The notes under the pieces were generated by a model. The model saw nothing but the letters and a program-made list of their open reading frames with translations, made no database searches and had not been told where the DNA came from. A stretch of DNA of 32,238 nucleotides, from NCBI GenBank assembly GCA_002685965.1, contig NYZE01000110.1:1-32238 (forward strand), read 5' to 3'. Position 1 is the first letter of the stretch; each line of letters opens with the position of its first letter. The translations under genes and the position numbers were made by a program. This document shows, piece after piece, positions 1-8,622 of the stretch. The DNA is from Planctomycetota bacterium. GTDB lineage: Bacteria > Planctomycetota > UBA1135 > GCA-002748355.

Positions 1-1
1 T

Positions 2-256
2 ATCTTGTGGCTCGGCATGCAGGCCAACGTCAACCTTGGTTTCGGCTGCACCCTCCTCGCAACCAACCTCGCCACGCTCGGTGTGGCGCTCAGCAACGGC
101 GCCGGCAGCGGCACGGTGGCGGTTGGAATCCCGAACGTTGCAGGCTTCAAGGGCCTCAAGTTCTGGACTCAGTGGTGGGTGCTCGACAACGGCGGCGCGT
201 GGTTGAACGCTCTAGCGTTCTCCAACGGTGGCGCTGCTACAGTCGGCGGCAACTAG
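2..256 (+). CDS. C-terminal fragment of a probable extracellular protein
   Basis: The reading frame is open from the window edge to a TAG at 254-256, so only the last ~84 residues of a longer gene are present. A TTG at position 5 is probably internal. The fragment is rich in Gly, Ala, Asn and Leu with two Trp-rich stretches (WTQWW, VLDNGGAWLNALAFSNG). I associate this composition with C-terminal beta-rich domains of large secreted planctomycete proteins, from memory only. No catalytic motif is visible and no function can be given. A strong hairpin terminator follows about 125 bases downstream. Confidence 0.6.
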   Translation: MLWLGMQANVNLGFGCTLLATNLATLGVALSNGAGSGTVAVGIPNVAGFKGLKFWTQWWVLDNGGAWLNALAFSNGGAATVGGN

Positions 257-282
257 AGAGTTCCGCTTCTTAGTCGTGCCTT

Positions 283-333
283 TGGCCGGCCGAAAGCGGG
301 GAGCGCAATCTGCGCGCAACCCGCGGCCGGCCA
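283..333. repeat. Nested GC-rich inverted repeat
   Basis: TGGCCGGCCG at 283-292 is complementary to CGGCCGGCCA at 324-333. The interior holds a shorter GCGCA/TGCGC pair (303-307 and 311-315). No T-run follows, so it does not look like an intrinsic terminator by itself. It lies in the 337-base gap between the first partial gene and argH. It could be 3' UTR structure of the upstream mRNA or a dispersed palindrome. Confidence 0.4.
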
Positions 334-381
334 GGGCAGCCCGGCAGACGGTCTCTAGCACCTGACGCCAACGAAGAAGTG

Positions 382-426
382 CGCGGGCCACGTCCGGTCA
401 GATCCGGGCGTGGCCCGCGTCTCGTT
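382..426 (+). terminator. Rho-independent-type terminator after the first gene
   Basis: Bases 382-397 pair with 404-419 to form a 16-bp stem with one G-T wobble and a 6-base TCAGAT loop. A short T-rich tail (TCTCGTTT, 420-427) follows. It is about 125 bases past the stop of the partial gene and 168 bases before the argH start, so it likely ends the upstream transcript. In the remaining gap (about 430-593) I see no convincing gene or promoter. Confidence 0.7.
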
Positions 427-593
427 TAGCTACAAGATCCTGCGCCATACCTAATGCCTGCCCACGGAGGTGCAGGGCACGTGGGGCCGGGCTATACCAC
501 CTACGCCGCAGGCACTGAAGATGGACCTCGCCGACGACGGAACCGTCGAGGGCTTGCTTGGCGCGTGAGCACGCAGCGGGCAACATCGTGCGT

Positions 594-1976
594 ATGAACC
601 TCTGGGGCGGACGATTCGCCGATTCACAACACCCGGCCTTCGAAGCGTTTAATCGCTCGCTGCCGTTCGATCGGCGCTTGTGGCGTGAGGACATCGAGGG
701 CAGCCTCGCTTGGGCCACCGCGCAGGTCGACGCCGGCGCACTGACCAAACGCGAAGGGCAACGCATCCGTGCGGCCCTCGCTCGCCTTGCGAAGCGCTTG
801 GACAAGGACGATGCCGAGCTCCGCGACTCGGACGCCGAAGACATCCACACGCTCGTCGAGCTGGCGTTGATCGACGACGTCGGCGAGCTCGGTAAGAAGC
901 TGCACAACGGTCGCTCACGCAACGACCAGGTCGCGACCGACCTGCGCCTGTGGGCGAAGAAGCGTGCGTGTGACCTGCACACAGCCATCGGCGATCTGAT
1001 GGCAGCGCTGGCCGAGAAGGCCGAGCAAGAGAGCGCGACCCTCATCCCAGGTTACACGCACTTACAGCGCGCGCAGGTCGTGACGGTCGGGCACGTGCTG
1101 CTCGCATATGTCGAGATGCTGGATCGAGATCGTGCAAGGCTCGCCGAAGCCACGCGACGACTCGACGCATGTCCGCTCGGCTCGGGCGCGCTGGCTGGCA
1201 CAGCACTGGCAATCGACCGCAAACACCTCGCCAAAGCGCTCGGCTTTCGCGCTGCCGCGAGGAACAGCATCGACGCGGTCAGCGACCGCGACTTCGTGTG
1301 CGAGTTGCTGTTCGTGGCAACACTGTCGGGTGTTCACCTGTCGCGGTTGTCGGAAGACTGGATCTTCTGGTGCAGCCAGGAAGCCGGCTTCGTGGCCCTG
1401 AAGGACACGGTCACGACCGGATCCTCGCTGATGCCGCAGAAGAAGAACCCCGACTCGTTGGAGCTGGTGCGCGGCAAGGGCGCACGCATGCTCGGTCGTC
1501 TGACGGGATTCCTGGCTTGCCTGCGCACACTGCCACTGGCCTACGACAAGGACCTGCAGGAGGACAAGGAGGCGCTGTTCGACGCCCTCGACACCTGGGA
1601 AGCGTGCCTGTCCGTGGCCCGCCTCGTCGTCGAGGGCGCCCTGTTCGACCGCGAACGCTGCGCAAGCGCCTGCGACAAGGGTTACTTGAATGCGACCGAG
1701 TTGGCGGACTACCTGGTCGGGAAAGGAGTAGCGTTTCGCAATGCGCACGAACAGGCGGGCCGCCTGGTGCGCCTCGGGCTGGAACGGGACAAACAGCTCG
1801 GCGAGCTAACCCTCGACGAGCTACGCGCCGTCGCGCCTGAGTGCACACAGGATGTCTATAGTGCGCTCGACAACGAGAGACTCGTGCGACGTCGGACGGC
1901 GCTCGGGTCAGCGAACCCGCGCCACGTGCAGAGTGAAGCTCGCCGCTGGTGCAAGCAGCTGGAAAAACGACAGTGA
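594..1976 (+). CDS. argH: Argininosuccinate lyase
   Basis: Splits argininosuccinate into arginine and fumarate, the last step of arginine synthesis; cytosolic homotetramer of the fumarase/aspartase superfamily. The 460-residue length is normal. The N-terminus MNLWGGRF is typical of the family, so I chose ATG 594 over a TTG at 558 that would add 12 unrelated residues. Visible motifs are the substrate-binding region around HNGRSRNDQVATDLRLW, the HLQRAQ block, and the flexible serine loop GSSLMPQKKNP at residues 276-286, which carries the catalytic serine. No clear Shine-Dalgarno precedes ATG 594. The stop codon overlaps the start of the next gene (GTGA), so this is the first gene of an arginine cluster. 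Confidence 0.96.
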   Translation: MNLWGGRFADSQHPAFEAFNRSLPFDRRLWREDIEGSLAWATAQVDAGALTKREGQRIRAALARLAKRLDKDDAELRDSDAEDIHTLVELALIDDVGELGKKLHNGRSRNDQVATDLRLWAKKRACDLHTAIGDLMAALAEKAEQESATLIPGYTHLQRAQVVTVGHVLLAYVEMLDRDRARLAEATRRLDACPLGSGALAGTALAIDRKHLAKALGFRAAARNSIDAVSDRDFVCELLFVATLSGVHLSRLSEDWIFWCSQEAGFVALKDTVTTGSSLMPQKKNPDSLELVRGKGARMLGRLTGFLACLRTLPLAYDKDLQEDKEALFDALDTWEACLSVARLVVEGALFDRERCASACDKGYLNATELADYLVGKGVAFRNAHEQAGRLVRLGLERDKQLGELTLDELRAVAPECTQDVYSALDNERLVRRRTALGSANPRHVQSEARRWCKQLEKRQ

Positions 1977-2572
1977 TCAGGGAAGACAAGAACTCGACTT
2001 CGGCAGGAGCGGCTACGACCACCGTACGTCCGGCGACGGTGTGTGACGTGCCAGTCATGCTGGAGATCATCAACAGCTATGCCGGCGAACAGATCATGCT
2101 GGCTCGTTCGCCCCTGTCGCTCTACGAGGGCATCCGCGACTTCGTCGTGGCTGAGCGTGACGGTGCGATCGTGGGGTGCGGCGCGTTGCACATCGTTTGG
2201 GGCGAGATGGCCGAGGTCCGCTCCATCGCGGTGCGTCCCTCGGAGAAGGGAAACGGCACGGGTCGTATCCTCGCAGAACGCCTACTGGACGATGCGCGCC
2301 AGCTGTTGATCACTCGAGCCATCGCCTTCACCTACGTGCCGGGTTTCTTCGAGAAGCTCGGCTTCCGTGTGGTGGAGCACGCCGAACTGCCGCACAAGGT
2401 GTTCTCCGACTGTCTGAACTGCCCCAAGTTCAACTGCTGCGATGAGATCGCGATGCTGATCGAGCTGTCCGATTCTCCCGAACCACTCCCTGGGCAGGGG
2501 CCGCTATCGCGCGCGCTGCCCAACGTCTACCAGGGGCCGTTCCCGGTGCGAAAGCCGACGGAGGAAGCCTAG
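1973..2572 (+). CDS. argA: GNAT N-acetyltransferase, probable N-acetylglutamate synthase (short ArgA type)
   Basis: Single-domain GNAT protein of 199 residues that probably transfers acetyl from acetyl-CoA to glutamate to start or replenish the arginine pathway. The acetyl-CoA loop is at about residues 88-100 (VRPSEKGNGTG), followed by YVPGFFEKLGF near 121-131. A cysteine cluster (C147, C150, C155, C156, in DCLNCPKFNCCDE) resembles that of short ArgA-like proteins in Proteobacteria. Start GTG 1973 is chosen because it overlaps the argH stop in a GTGA arrangement; a GTG at 1949 would add 8 residues inside argH. Position between argH and argJ supports the role. The exact substrate is inferred from context. 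Confidence 0.85.
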   Translation: MIREDKNSTSAGAATTTVRPATVCDVPVMLEIINSYAGEQIMLARSPLSLYEGIRDFVVAERDGAIVGCGALHIVWGEMAEVRSIAVRPSEKGNGTGRILAERLLDDARQLLITRAIAFTYVPGFFEKLGFRVVEHAELPHKVFSDCLNCPKFNCCDEIAMLIELSDSPEPLPGQGPLSRALPNVYQGPFPVRKPTEEA

Positions 2573-3744
2573 TGCTGCCAACCGGTTTTCGTGGTGCTGC
2601 CGTCGACGCCGACCTCGCCAAGGGCTCGCGCCTGGATTTGGCGCTCATCGTCTCCGACGCTGCCGGAATGGCGGGCGCCATGTTCACGAGGAACAGGGTC
2701 GTCGCCGCACCCGTCGCATTGTCGCGGGAGCACCTGAGGCAGACTTCCGGGATGACTCGTGCCATCCTGATCAACGCAGGGTGCGCCAACGCCTGCACTG
2801 GGCCTGGCGGCGACGAGGACGCCATGCAGTGCGCACAGTGGGTCGCCGATGCTGTCGGCTGTGACGTGCTCGAGGTGCTGGTCTTCTCCACCGGAGTGAT
2901 CGGTGAGAAGTTGCAGATGGCCAACATCGAGCGCGCAGTGCCGGACCTGTGCGCGCAGTTGGATACCGGAGCATCGACAGTCGACGCGGCATCGCGGGCG
3001 ATTCTGACAACGGACACGAGGCCGAAGGTCATCGAGCGTGCTATTCCCCTGCAGGATGGTGGCACCGCGCAACTGGTGGGCTTCGCCAAAGGCTCGGGGA
3101 TGATCCACCCCGACATGGCAACGATGCTCGCCTTTCTCCTGACCGACCTCGACCACGCCGACCCATCGCACGTCTACCTACGCGGCGCAGTCATGGAGAG
3201 CTTCCACCGCGTGACGGTCGACGGGGACTCCTCGACCAACGACGCCGTGCTCTTGTGGTCATCGGGCACCAAGCAACAGCCAGCCGATGACAAAGGCTTC
3301 TTCAAAGCGCTGAGCGAGTGCACCCTGCACCTCGCCAAGGAGATCGCCCGCGACGGAGAAGGAGCGACCAAGCTGGTCGAGGTTGAGGTGCGCGGCGGCG
3401 AGACTCACGATCACGCCGACAACTGTGCGCGCGCCATCGCGCAGAGCCTGCTCGTCAAGACGGCGGTGCACGGCTGCGACCCCAACTGGGGCCGCATTCT
3501 CGCGGCAGCCGGCCGCAGCGGCGCCGAGATCGACACTCACAAGGTCAAGGTGGGCATCGGTGAGGCGGTGCTCTTCGAAAACGACGAGCCCCAGCCAGCC
3601 AACGAGGCCGCGGCTGCCGAGCACCTGAAAAGCGACTCGGTCCGCATCTGGGTCGACCTGGCCACCGGCCCGTGCGACAGCCGCTACTGGACGTGCGACC
3701 TCAGCGCCGACTACGTGCGCATCAACGCCGACTACCGCACGTAG
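2572..3744 (+). CDS. argJ: Glutamate N-acetyltransferase / ornithine acetyltransferase
   Basis: Moves the acetyl group from N-acetylornithine to glutamate, closing the acetyl cycle of arginine synthesis; some members also accept acetyl-CoA. The 390-residue length is typical. The self-cleavage site lies in GMIHPDMATML, with Thr184 as the expected new N-terminal nucleophile of the beta chain. STGVIGEKL (about 106-114) is the conserved oxyanion region. Start GTG 2572 shares one base with the preceding TAG, and GGAGGA at 2560-2565 sits six bases upstream, an excellent ribosome site. Translation is therefore probably coupled to the acetyltransferase gene. Whether the enzyme is mono- or bifunctional cannot be read here, but a separate synthase gene next door fits a monofunctional ArgJ. 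Confidence 0.95.
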   Translation: MLPTGFRGAAVDADLAKGSRLDLALIVSDAAGMAGAMFTRNRVVAAPVALSREHLRQTSGMTRAILINAGCANACTGPGGDEDAMQCAQWVADAVGCDVLEVLVFSTGVIGEKLQMANIERAVPDLCAQLDTGASTVDAASRAILTTDTRPKVIERAIPLQDGGTAQLVGFAKGSGMIHPDMATMLAFLLTDLDHADPSHVYLRGAVMESFHRVTVDGDSSTNDAVLLWSSGTKQQPADDKGFFKALSECTLHLAKEIARDGEGATKLVEVEVRGGETHDHADNCARAIAQSLLVKTAVHGCDPNWGRILAAAGRSGAEIDTHKVKVGIGEAVLFENDEPQPANEAAAAEHLKSDSVRIWVDLATGPCDSRYWTCDLSADYVRINADYRT

Positions 3745-3790
3745 CGGTCAAAGCAGGGGCAAGACGCCCGCACCGGCACTACAGCCATAG

Positions 3791-3809
3791 AAAGTGGCTA
3801 GCCCACTTT
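3791..3809. repeat. Hairpin downstream of argJ
   Basis: AAAGTGG (3791-3797) and CCACTTT (3803-3809) form a perfect 7-bp stem around CTAGC. No T-run follows. The overlapping stretch 3797-3819 resembles a hairpin at 21185-21205 after the Bax inhibitor gene. It may act as a transcript end for the arginine cluster or as an operator for the next gene. Confidence 0.4.
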
Positions 3810-3857
3810 GGGGTAACCCACCTGCCATAGCCCGATCGATGAGGTATCTTCGACACC

Positions 3858-4265
3858 ATGCGACTCGCGCTGATAGCCCTGCTCAGTTTTCTGCCGGTGA
3901 TGCCCGGCGACGACTACGAGGCGGTCGAGTTCAGGACGCTGTCCGACTTCGACTGGACCAAGGGCATGGAACTCCCGGCCGAGGTCAAGAAGTTCGACGG
4001 CAAGAAGGTCGCCATCTCGGGGTTCATTCGTACCGAAGACGGCAGCAGCGAGGGCATCGCTGAGTTCTGGCTCGTCGATCAGGGCTGTGATTGCGAGGGG
4101 TGGCCCAAGATGAACGAGGTCATCTCCTGCATGATGCCCGATGGTGAGGTGATCTCGAACGACGACTCACCGATCACCGTGCGCGGCACGCTCGAGGTCG
4201 GCGAGATCATCGAGGACGGCTACGTCGTTTCGATCTATCGACTCAAGGTCGACACGGTCGAGTAG
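3858..4265 (+). CDS. Small exported DUF3299-like protein
   Basis: 135 residues beginning with a short hydrophobic signal peptide (MRLALIALLSFLPVMPG), so probably secreted or periplasmic. The mature part has the pattern of DUF3299-type proteins: an LP..VK..DGK.V.I.GF. block, a FWLVDQGCDCEGWPK segment with paired cysteines, and a final V.G.LEVGE....GYVVSIYRL block. The family is common in Planctomycetes and Proteobacteria with no settled function. No strong Shine-Dalgarno is present. A TATCTT hexamer ends only seven bases before the ATG, with CTGCCA 17 bases further up, so the mRNA might have almost no leader. The gene converges on glycyl-tRNA synthetase with a 13-base gap. Confidence 0.75.
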   Translation: MRLALIALLSFLPVMPGDDYEAVEFRTLSDFDWTKGMELPAEVKKFDGKKVAISGFIRTEDGSSEGIAEFWLVDQGCDCEGWPKMNEVISCMMPDGEVISNDDSPITVRGTLEVGEIIEDGYVVSIYRLKVDTVE

Positions 4266-4278
4266 CTCGCGATCGCGC

Positions 4279-5874
4279 TCAGAGGCCGACGTGTCCGGCC
4301 ATGAAGTCGCGCACCGTGTCGATCCCGATCCGTTCCTGGTGCTGCGTGTCACGGTAGCGCACCGTGACGGTCTGGTCGTTCAACGTATCGCTGTCGATCG
4401 TGAAGCAGAACGGCGTGCCGGCTTCGTCCATGCGCGCGTAGCGCTTGCCGATGGATTGCTTGACGTCACACTGGACGGTCCAGTCGCTGCGTAGGTCGCG
4501 GTAGAGCTTCTCGGCGACTTCCGGCATGCCGTCCTTGTTGACGAGCGGAAACACTGCGGCCTGGATCGGCGCAAGCGACGGGTTGAAGCGCAGGTAGACC
4601 TTGCTCGCGCGCGTCTCGTCGGGCGTGAAGGCCTCGCAGATGAGCAGGAGCACGCCGCGGGTGAGCCCGGCCGCCGGCTCGATGACGTGCGGGATGTAGC
4701 GCTCATTGCGTTCCTGGTCGAAGTACTCGAGCTTCTGCTTGGAGTGCTCCTGGTGCCGTGAGAGATCGAAGCAACCGCGGTGCGAGATGCCCTCGAGCTC
4801 GCCAAAGTCAGGCGCCGTGAATGGCCAGAGATACTCGACATCGGCACACGCGGTCGAGTAGTGCGCGAGCTCGTCGTCGTCGTGATCGCGCCGCAACAAG
4901 TTGGCCTTGTCGACGCCCAACGACTCCCACCACTCCTGACGATCCGCCACCCAGAAGTCGTACCACTTGCGAGCGTCGTCCGGGTGACAGAACCACTCCA
5001 TCTCCATCTGCTCGAACTCGCGCGAGCGGAAGATGAAGTTGCGCGGCGTGACCTCGTTGCGAAACGACTTGCCGATCTGAGCGATACCGAACGGCATCCG
5101 CACACGCATGGTGTCGAGCACGTTCTTGAAGTTGGTGAAGATCCCCTGTGCTGTCTCCGGTCGCAGGTAGACCTTGTTCGCGTCGTCCTGGACCGCGCCG
5201 GCGTGGCTCTCGAACATCAGGTTGAACTCGCGGGCTTCGGTCAGGTCGCCGCCACAGTTCGGGCAGGGTGCTGCGACACCAGCGACGACTTGCAACACCT
5301 GCGCCAGCGTGTGAGCACCCTGCTCGAGCGCGGCCAGCGAGGCGCTTTCCTTGTCGCGCACGACGATGAGTCCAGGCGCCAGTTTCTTCGCCTTGCGCTG
5401 CGCCCACTTTTGCAAGGCGCCGGTGTCGACCTCAGCTTCGCCGGTGTGGCCGATGCCGATCACTTCCGACAACGCCGTGACCCACGCGCTGTCACACAAC
5501 ATCTCGGCGATGTGGTCGGCGCGGAACAACTTCTTGCACTGCCGGCAGGTCTGCATCGGGTCGCTGAACCCGCCGACATGGCCGGACGCGACCCAGACAC
5601 TCGGGTTCTGGATGATCGCTGAGTCGATGCCAACGATGTCGACCTCACGCCCATCCGGGCCCACCGGCGGACGCTTCACGAGGTCGCGCCACCAGCGATC
5701 GCGAAGATTGTTCTTGAGCTCGACGCCGAGCGGCCCGTAGTCCCAGAAACCGTTGATGCCGCCATAGATCTCGGACGCGGGATAGATGAAACCGCGGCGC
5801 TTGCACAGCGCCACGATCGCGTCCATCGACTTGTCGGCAGGGTCGATGCGGGTCGGGCTCGCTTCGGTGGTCAT
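4279..5874 (-). CDS. glyQS: Glycyl-tRNA synthetase, single-chain (alpha2) type
   Basis: Class II synthetase that charges tRNA-Gly with glycine, 531 residues. The N-terminus reads VALCKRRGFIYPASEIYGGINGFWDYGP, typical of the eukaryote/Thermus-like single-chain enzyme rather than the alpha2-beta2 form. An insertion with cysteine pairs (CRQCKKLF and CPNCGGDL) looks like the usual zinc-binding region. Motif 2 lies around GKSFRNEVTPRNFIFRSREFEQMEMEWFCHP, and the anticodon-binding domain occupies the C-terminus after PSLAPIQ. I chose ATG at 5874 rather than an upstream start at 5919. A TAGGAT hexamer lies 10 bases upstream and there is no clear Shine-Dalgarno. Confidence 0.95.
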   Translation of the reverse strand: MTTEASPTRIDPADKSMDAIVALCKRRGFIYPASEIYGGINGFWDYGPLGVELKNNLRDRWWRDLVKRPPVGPDGREVDIVGIDSAIIQNPSVWVASGHVGGFSDPMQTCRQCKKLFRADHIAEMLCDSAWVTALSEVIGIGHTGEAEVDTGALQKWAQRKAKKLAPGLIVVRDKESASLAALEQGAHTLAQVLQVVAGVAAPCPNCGGDLTEAREFNLMFESHAGAVQDDANKVYLRPETAQGIFTNFKNVLDTMRVRMPFGIAQIGKSFRNEVTPRNFIFRSREFEQMEMEWFCHPDDARKWYDFWVADRQEWWESLGVDKANLLRRDHDDDELAHYSTACADVEYLWPFTAPDFGELEGISHRGCFDLSRHQEHSKQKLEYFDQERNERYIPHVIEPAAGLTRGVLLLICEAFTPDETRASKVYLRFNPSLAPIQAAVFPLVNKDGMPEVAEKLYRDLRSDWTVQCDVKQSIGKRYARMDEAGTPFCFTIDSDTLNDQTVTVRYRDTQHQERIGIDTVRDFMAGHVGL

Positions 5875-5980
5875 GTTCAGCGGGATCCTAGCAGCAGGCT
5901 GAGGAGCCCCGCCCCCCAATACAGCGACGTTCCCGAGTCAGAGCGCACAGGGATCCCGGTGGTTTCCGTATCCTGGGAGC

Positions 5981-7057
5981 ATGCTGGTGACGATTCTCCT
6001 GCTGGGCATGGCTGGCCCGTCCCAAGACGACGCGAAGGTCGACAAGTGGGTACGCGACGCCACGCGTAAGCACCCACTGATCCGCATCCAGGCCGCAAAG
6101 CGCGTTGGCAGAGCCGGTGCCAAGGGCCTCGAGGCCGTGCAGCGCTTTGTCGCCAAGGAAGGACGCGGCAAGCTCTCCACCCCCCTCGTGCGCGCGCTTG
6201 GCGACATGGGCGTGCCCGCGGCCCGGACCTTCCTGCGCGAACTCGTCGAGGATGACCAGTTCACGTGGCGGCCGCAGGCCCTCACGTCACTGAGCGAGAA
6301 ACCAGAGGCCGACGAGTGCGACCTGTTCGAGAAGTACCTCCAGCACCGCTCATGGCTCATGCGGCGGGCCGCCCTGACCGGAACGGCGCGGCTCGCCGGG
6401 GACGAACCGAAGCAGGTCATCGCAGCGCTCGGCGACCGCGACCTCAGGGTGCGCGTCCACGCTGCGGCCCTCCTGCTCGAATCCGGCAAGACCGGCGGCC
6501 TGGCCCAACTCGTGCACGGGCTCGACGCGGAGGAAGTGTTCTTCCGCGATGACTTGGGGTACCGAGTCAGGCTCGCTGCGAGCAAGGCCCTGACCAAATG
6601 GGCGGGCAAGGACTATGGCTACTCACCGCGCCAAACCCGATCGGAGCGTACTCGCGCAGTCCAGGAGTTCGCCGCGCGCGTACGCAAGGCGACTGGGGTT
6701 GTCGTGCCGCGACCAGCCGCCGCCAAGAGACCCGGCTACGTGCTCGGCTACGAACGGCGCTCTTGCCGCGACGGTGACCTCTACTTGCGGGTCGACGACA
6801 AAGGCAAGCTCTGGCGCGGACTGTTCGACCCGGTCGTCGTGACCGTTTCAGCCAACCGGCTCGCAATGGTGCGCCAGAACGCCCGGGCCATCACGACGAA
6901 GCGGCGACATGGCCGCATCGAGTGCGACTTCGTCAACTTCGCCGGGCTCGGCACGGACGGCGCGGCGTCGACGCGATGCGCCCCTGGCGCCATCCCGGAG
7001 GCGTTGTCACAGCTCGAGACGCTGTGGCAAGAGGCAATCAAGAAGGGGAAGCAATGA
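5981..7057 (+). CDS. Exported HEAT-repeat protein
   Basis: 358 residues with a short N-terminal signal-like segment (MLVTILLLGMAG). Residues ~20-210 form repeated two-helix units typical of HEAT/PBS-lyase repeats (RIQAAKRVGRAG, LVRALGDMGVPAARTFL, LMRRAALTGTARLAG, LRVRVHAAALLLES, YRVRLAASKALTKWAG). The C-terminal ~130 residues are not recognised. Such scaffolds mediate protein-protein contacts; no enzyme activity is visible. The ATG of the next gene overlaps its TGA (ATGA, 7054-7057), so the two are translationally coupled and probably work together. TATCCT ends six bases before the start codon. Confidence 0.75.
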   Translation: MLVTILLLGMAGPSQDDAKVDKWVRDATRKHPLIRIQAAKRVGRAGAKGLEAVQRFVAKEGRGKLSTPLVRALGDMGVPAARTFLRELVEDDQFTWRPQALTSLSEKPEADECDLFEKYLQHRSWLMRRAALTGTARLAGDEPKQVIAALGDRDLRVRVHAAALLLESGKTGGLAQLVHGLDAEEVFFRDDLGYRVRLAASKALTKWAGKDYGYSPRQTRSERTRAVQEFAARVRKATGVVVPRPAAAKRPGYVLGYERRSCRDGDLYLRVDDKGKLWRGLFDPVVVTVSANRLAMVRQNARAITTKRRHGRIECDFVNFAGLGTDGAASTRCAPGAIPEALSQLETLWQEAIKKGKQ

Positions 7058-7947
7058 ACCTCCTCCTCGCAATTCCGCTGCTGGCAACGCTCGCCGTTCC
7101 GACGCAACGACGGAAGGTCAAACCGATCAAGTGCGTGCGCTTCGCGACCACGTGGGAGGGCGCGATCACCGAAGCCAAGCTCCTGCGCTTACCGATGGTC
7201 GTGCACAGTCACAAGATCGATGGACCAGAGTGCAAGATCCTGCGCGGCCGACTACTCGAGGACAGACGCTACATGCGTTTCGCGGCCGTGAGCACGGTCG
7301 AAGTGGCCGTGGTCGCAGGTTTCGAGGAGGCAGTCGAGGACAAGAACCCGGCGGTCGTGACCTATGAGAAGCGAGTCGAGGGCAAGACCATCAAGCGGCT
7401 CGCGCGCTGGCCGAACCTGACCATCACCGACATGCGACTCGTCAACGCCAGCGGCGCCCAGGAATACAACTTCGCCGAAGTGCATCCTTACACGACCGTC
7501 GTGGATCCCTTCACGCGGGGCGAGATGAAGTCATGGAAGGGCACCTTCGACAAGAAAGAGCTGATGGACTTCGTCAAGAAGGCGATGTCCGAAATCCGCC
7601 GGCAACATCGTCAGCCGAAGATCACGCGCAAGGAACTCTATGCGCTGGACGCAGCCGAGGCCCGCGCCCGGCACGCACTGGCGCGCAAGCGGCTCGCCAA
7701 GGCACTGAGCGCAGTCGCCAGGTTCGATCGTCGCCTCGCCAGCTGGCCCGGGGAGGCACGCAAGCGCGTCGCTGCCATCCGCGCCGCGGCCGCGAAGATC
7801 GCCAATGGCGAACTCGCTGCGGTCCAGGCACTCGCCAAGGACAACAAGACCGCCGCCAGGAAGCGCATCGCAGTCGCGACCAACGTTCTGAAGGGCACCG
7901 ACTTCGCCAAGAAGCTAGCCGAGCTCAAAGCGAAGCTCTATCAGTGA
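7054..7947 (+). CDS. Exported thioredoxin-fold-like protein with degenerate active site and helical tail
   Basis: 297 residues. A hydrophobic signal segment (MNLLLAIPLLATLAVP) is followed by a W..A..EAK...LPMVVHSH....GPEC pattern like the start of Thioredoxin_7/DUF255-type domains, but the usual CxxC is reduced to a single cysteine (GPEC). Redox activity is therefore doubtful. From about residue 180 the protein is almost all Ala, Lys, Arg and Glu, predicting a long helix or coiled coil. ATG 7054 is preceded by AAGGGGAAG and overlaps the stop of the HEAT gene. A longer upstream start exists (6922) but would begin inside the HEAT gene. The fold assignment is inference from the motif pattern. 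Confidence 0.68.
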   Translation: MNLLLAIPLLATLAVPTQRRKVKPIKCVRFATTWEGAITEAKLLRLPMVVHSHKIDGPECKILRGRLLEDRRYMRFAAVSTVEVAVVAGFEEAVEDKNPAVVTYEKRVEGKTIKRLARWPNLTITDMRLVNASGAQEYNFAEVHPYTTVVDPFTRGEMKSWKGTFDKKELMDFVKKAMSEIRRQHRQPKITRKELYALDAAEARARHALARKRLAKALSAVARFDRRLASWPGEARKRVAAIRAAAAKIANGELAAVQALAKDNKTAARKRIAVATNVLKGTDFAKKLAELKAKLYQ

Positions 7948-7992
7948 TCGCTGTTGCCGCGTGACGGAAAGAGCCCCGCCGAGCGATGTGCG

Positions 7993-8580
7993 TCAGACCG
8001 CATCCGTCGCCGAGAACACGCGCTCCAGGTAGCCGCACAGAAGGTGCACGATCAGCAGATGGCACTCCTGAATGCGCGGCGTCGAGGTCGACGGCACGCC
8101 GATCCACAGGTCGGCCAACTGCGCACAGGCGCCTCCGGCTTCGCCCGTCAGGGCGACGGCGGTGATGCCGAGGCGTTTCGCGGCCTCGAGCGTGGCGACG
8201 ATATTGGCCGAGCCGCCGGACGTCGAGATCCCGACCAGCAGGTCACCGGCACGGCCAAGCCCTTCGAGTTGACGGGCGAAGACCTGCTCATAACCGCTGT
8301 CGTTCGCGATCGCCGTCGCGGTCGGCGTCTCGTGCCCGAGCGCCATCGCCGGCAAGGCGCCGCGGTTCTTATCGAGGAACCAACCCGTGAGCTCACAGGC
8401 AGCGTGCGCCGCGTCGCAGGCACTACCACCGTTACCGCAGAAGAACAGCCGGCCACCATTCTCGATCGTGGCGCGCGCGCGGGCGAGCAGATCCATGAGC
8501 GGCGTAAGGTCGCCGGCCAGCAAGCGCTCCTTGGCCGCGATACTCTCACGGATGTCGGTTTCGAGCGAGGAGGAGTCCAC
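7993..8580 (-). CDS. gmhA: Phosphoheptose isomerase (sedoheptulose 7-phosphate isomerase)
   Basis: Converts sedoheptulose 7-phosphate to D-glycero-D-manno-heptose 7-phosphate, the first step in making ADP-heptose for the LPS core. The 195 residues form a single SIS domain. The GNGGSACDAAHAACELTG block spans 49-66 with probable catalytic Glu63, GISTSGGSANI (118-127) binds phosphate, and RIQECHLLIVHLL carries the probable catalytic His174. The start is GTG at 8580; no clear Shine-Dalgarno precedes it. It is divergent from the large exported protein gene and converges with the thioredoxin-like gene. It fits with the heptosyltransferase-type operon at the right of the window. Confidence 0.9.
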   Translation of the reverse strand: MDSSSLETDIRESIAAKERLLAGDLTPLMDLLARARATIENGGRLFFCGNGGSACDAAHAACELTGWFLDKNRGALPAMALGHETPTATAIANDSGYEQVFARQLEGLGRAGDLLVGISTSGGSANIVATLEAAKRLGITAVALTGEAGGACAQLADLWIGVPSTSTPRIQECHLLIVHLLCGYLERVFSATDAV

Positions 8581-8622
8581 TACCGTGGATCAAACCGGGC
8601 CGGGCCCCTGGCCGCAAGCTGC

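Noticed and set aside
398-1045. 215-residue minus-strand frame opposite argH
   Set aside because: It is antisense to argH, whose motifs are certain, and its composition (Ser, Arg, Ala) is that of a shadow frame in high-GC DNA.
7954-8622. N-terminal 223-residue extension of the large exported protein
   Set aside because: It lies antisense to gmhA and reads as its complement; the signal-like segment begins at 8623.
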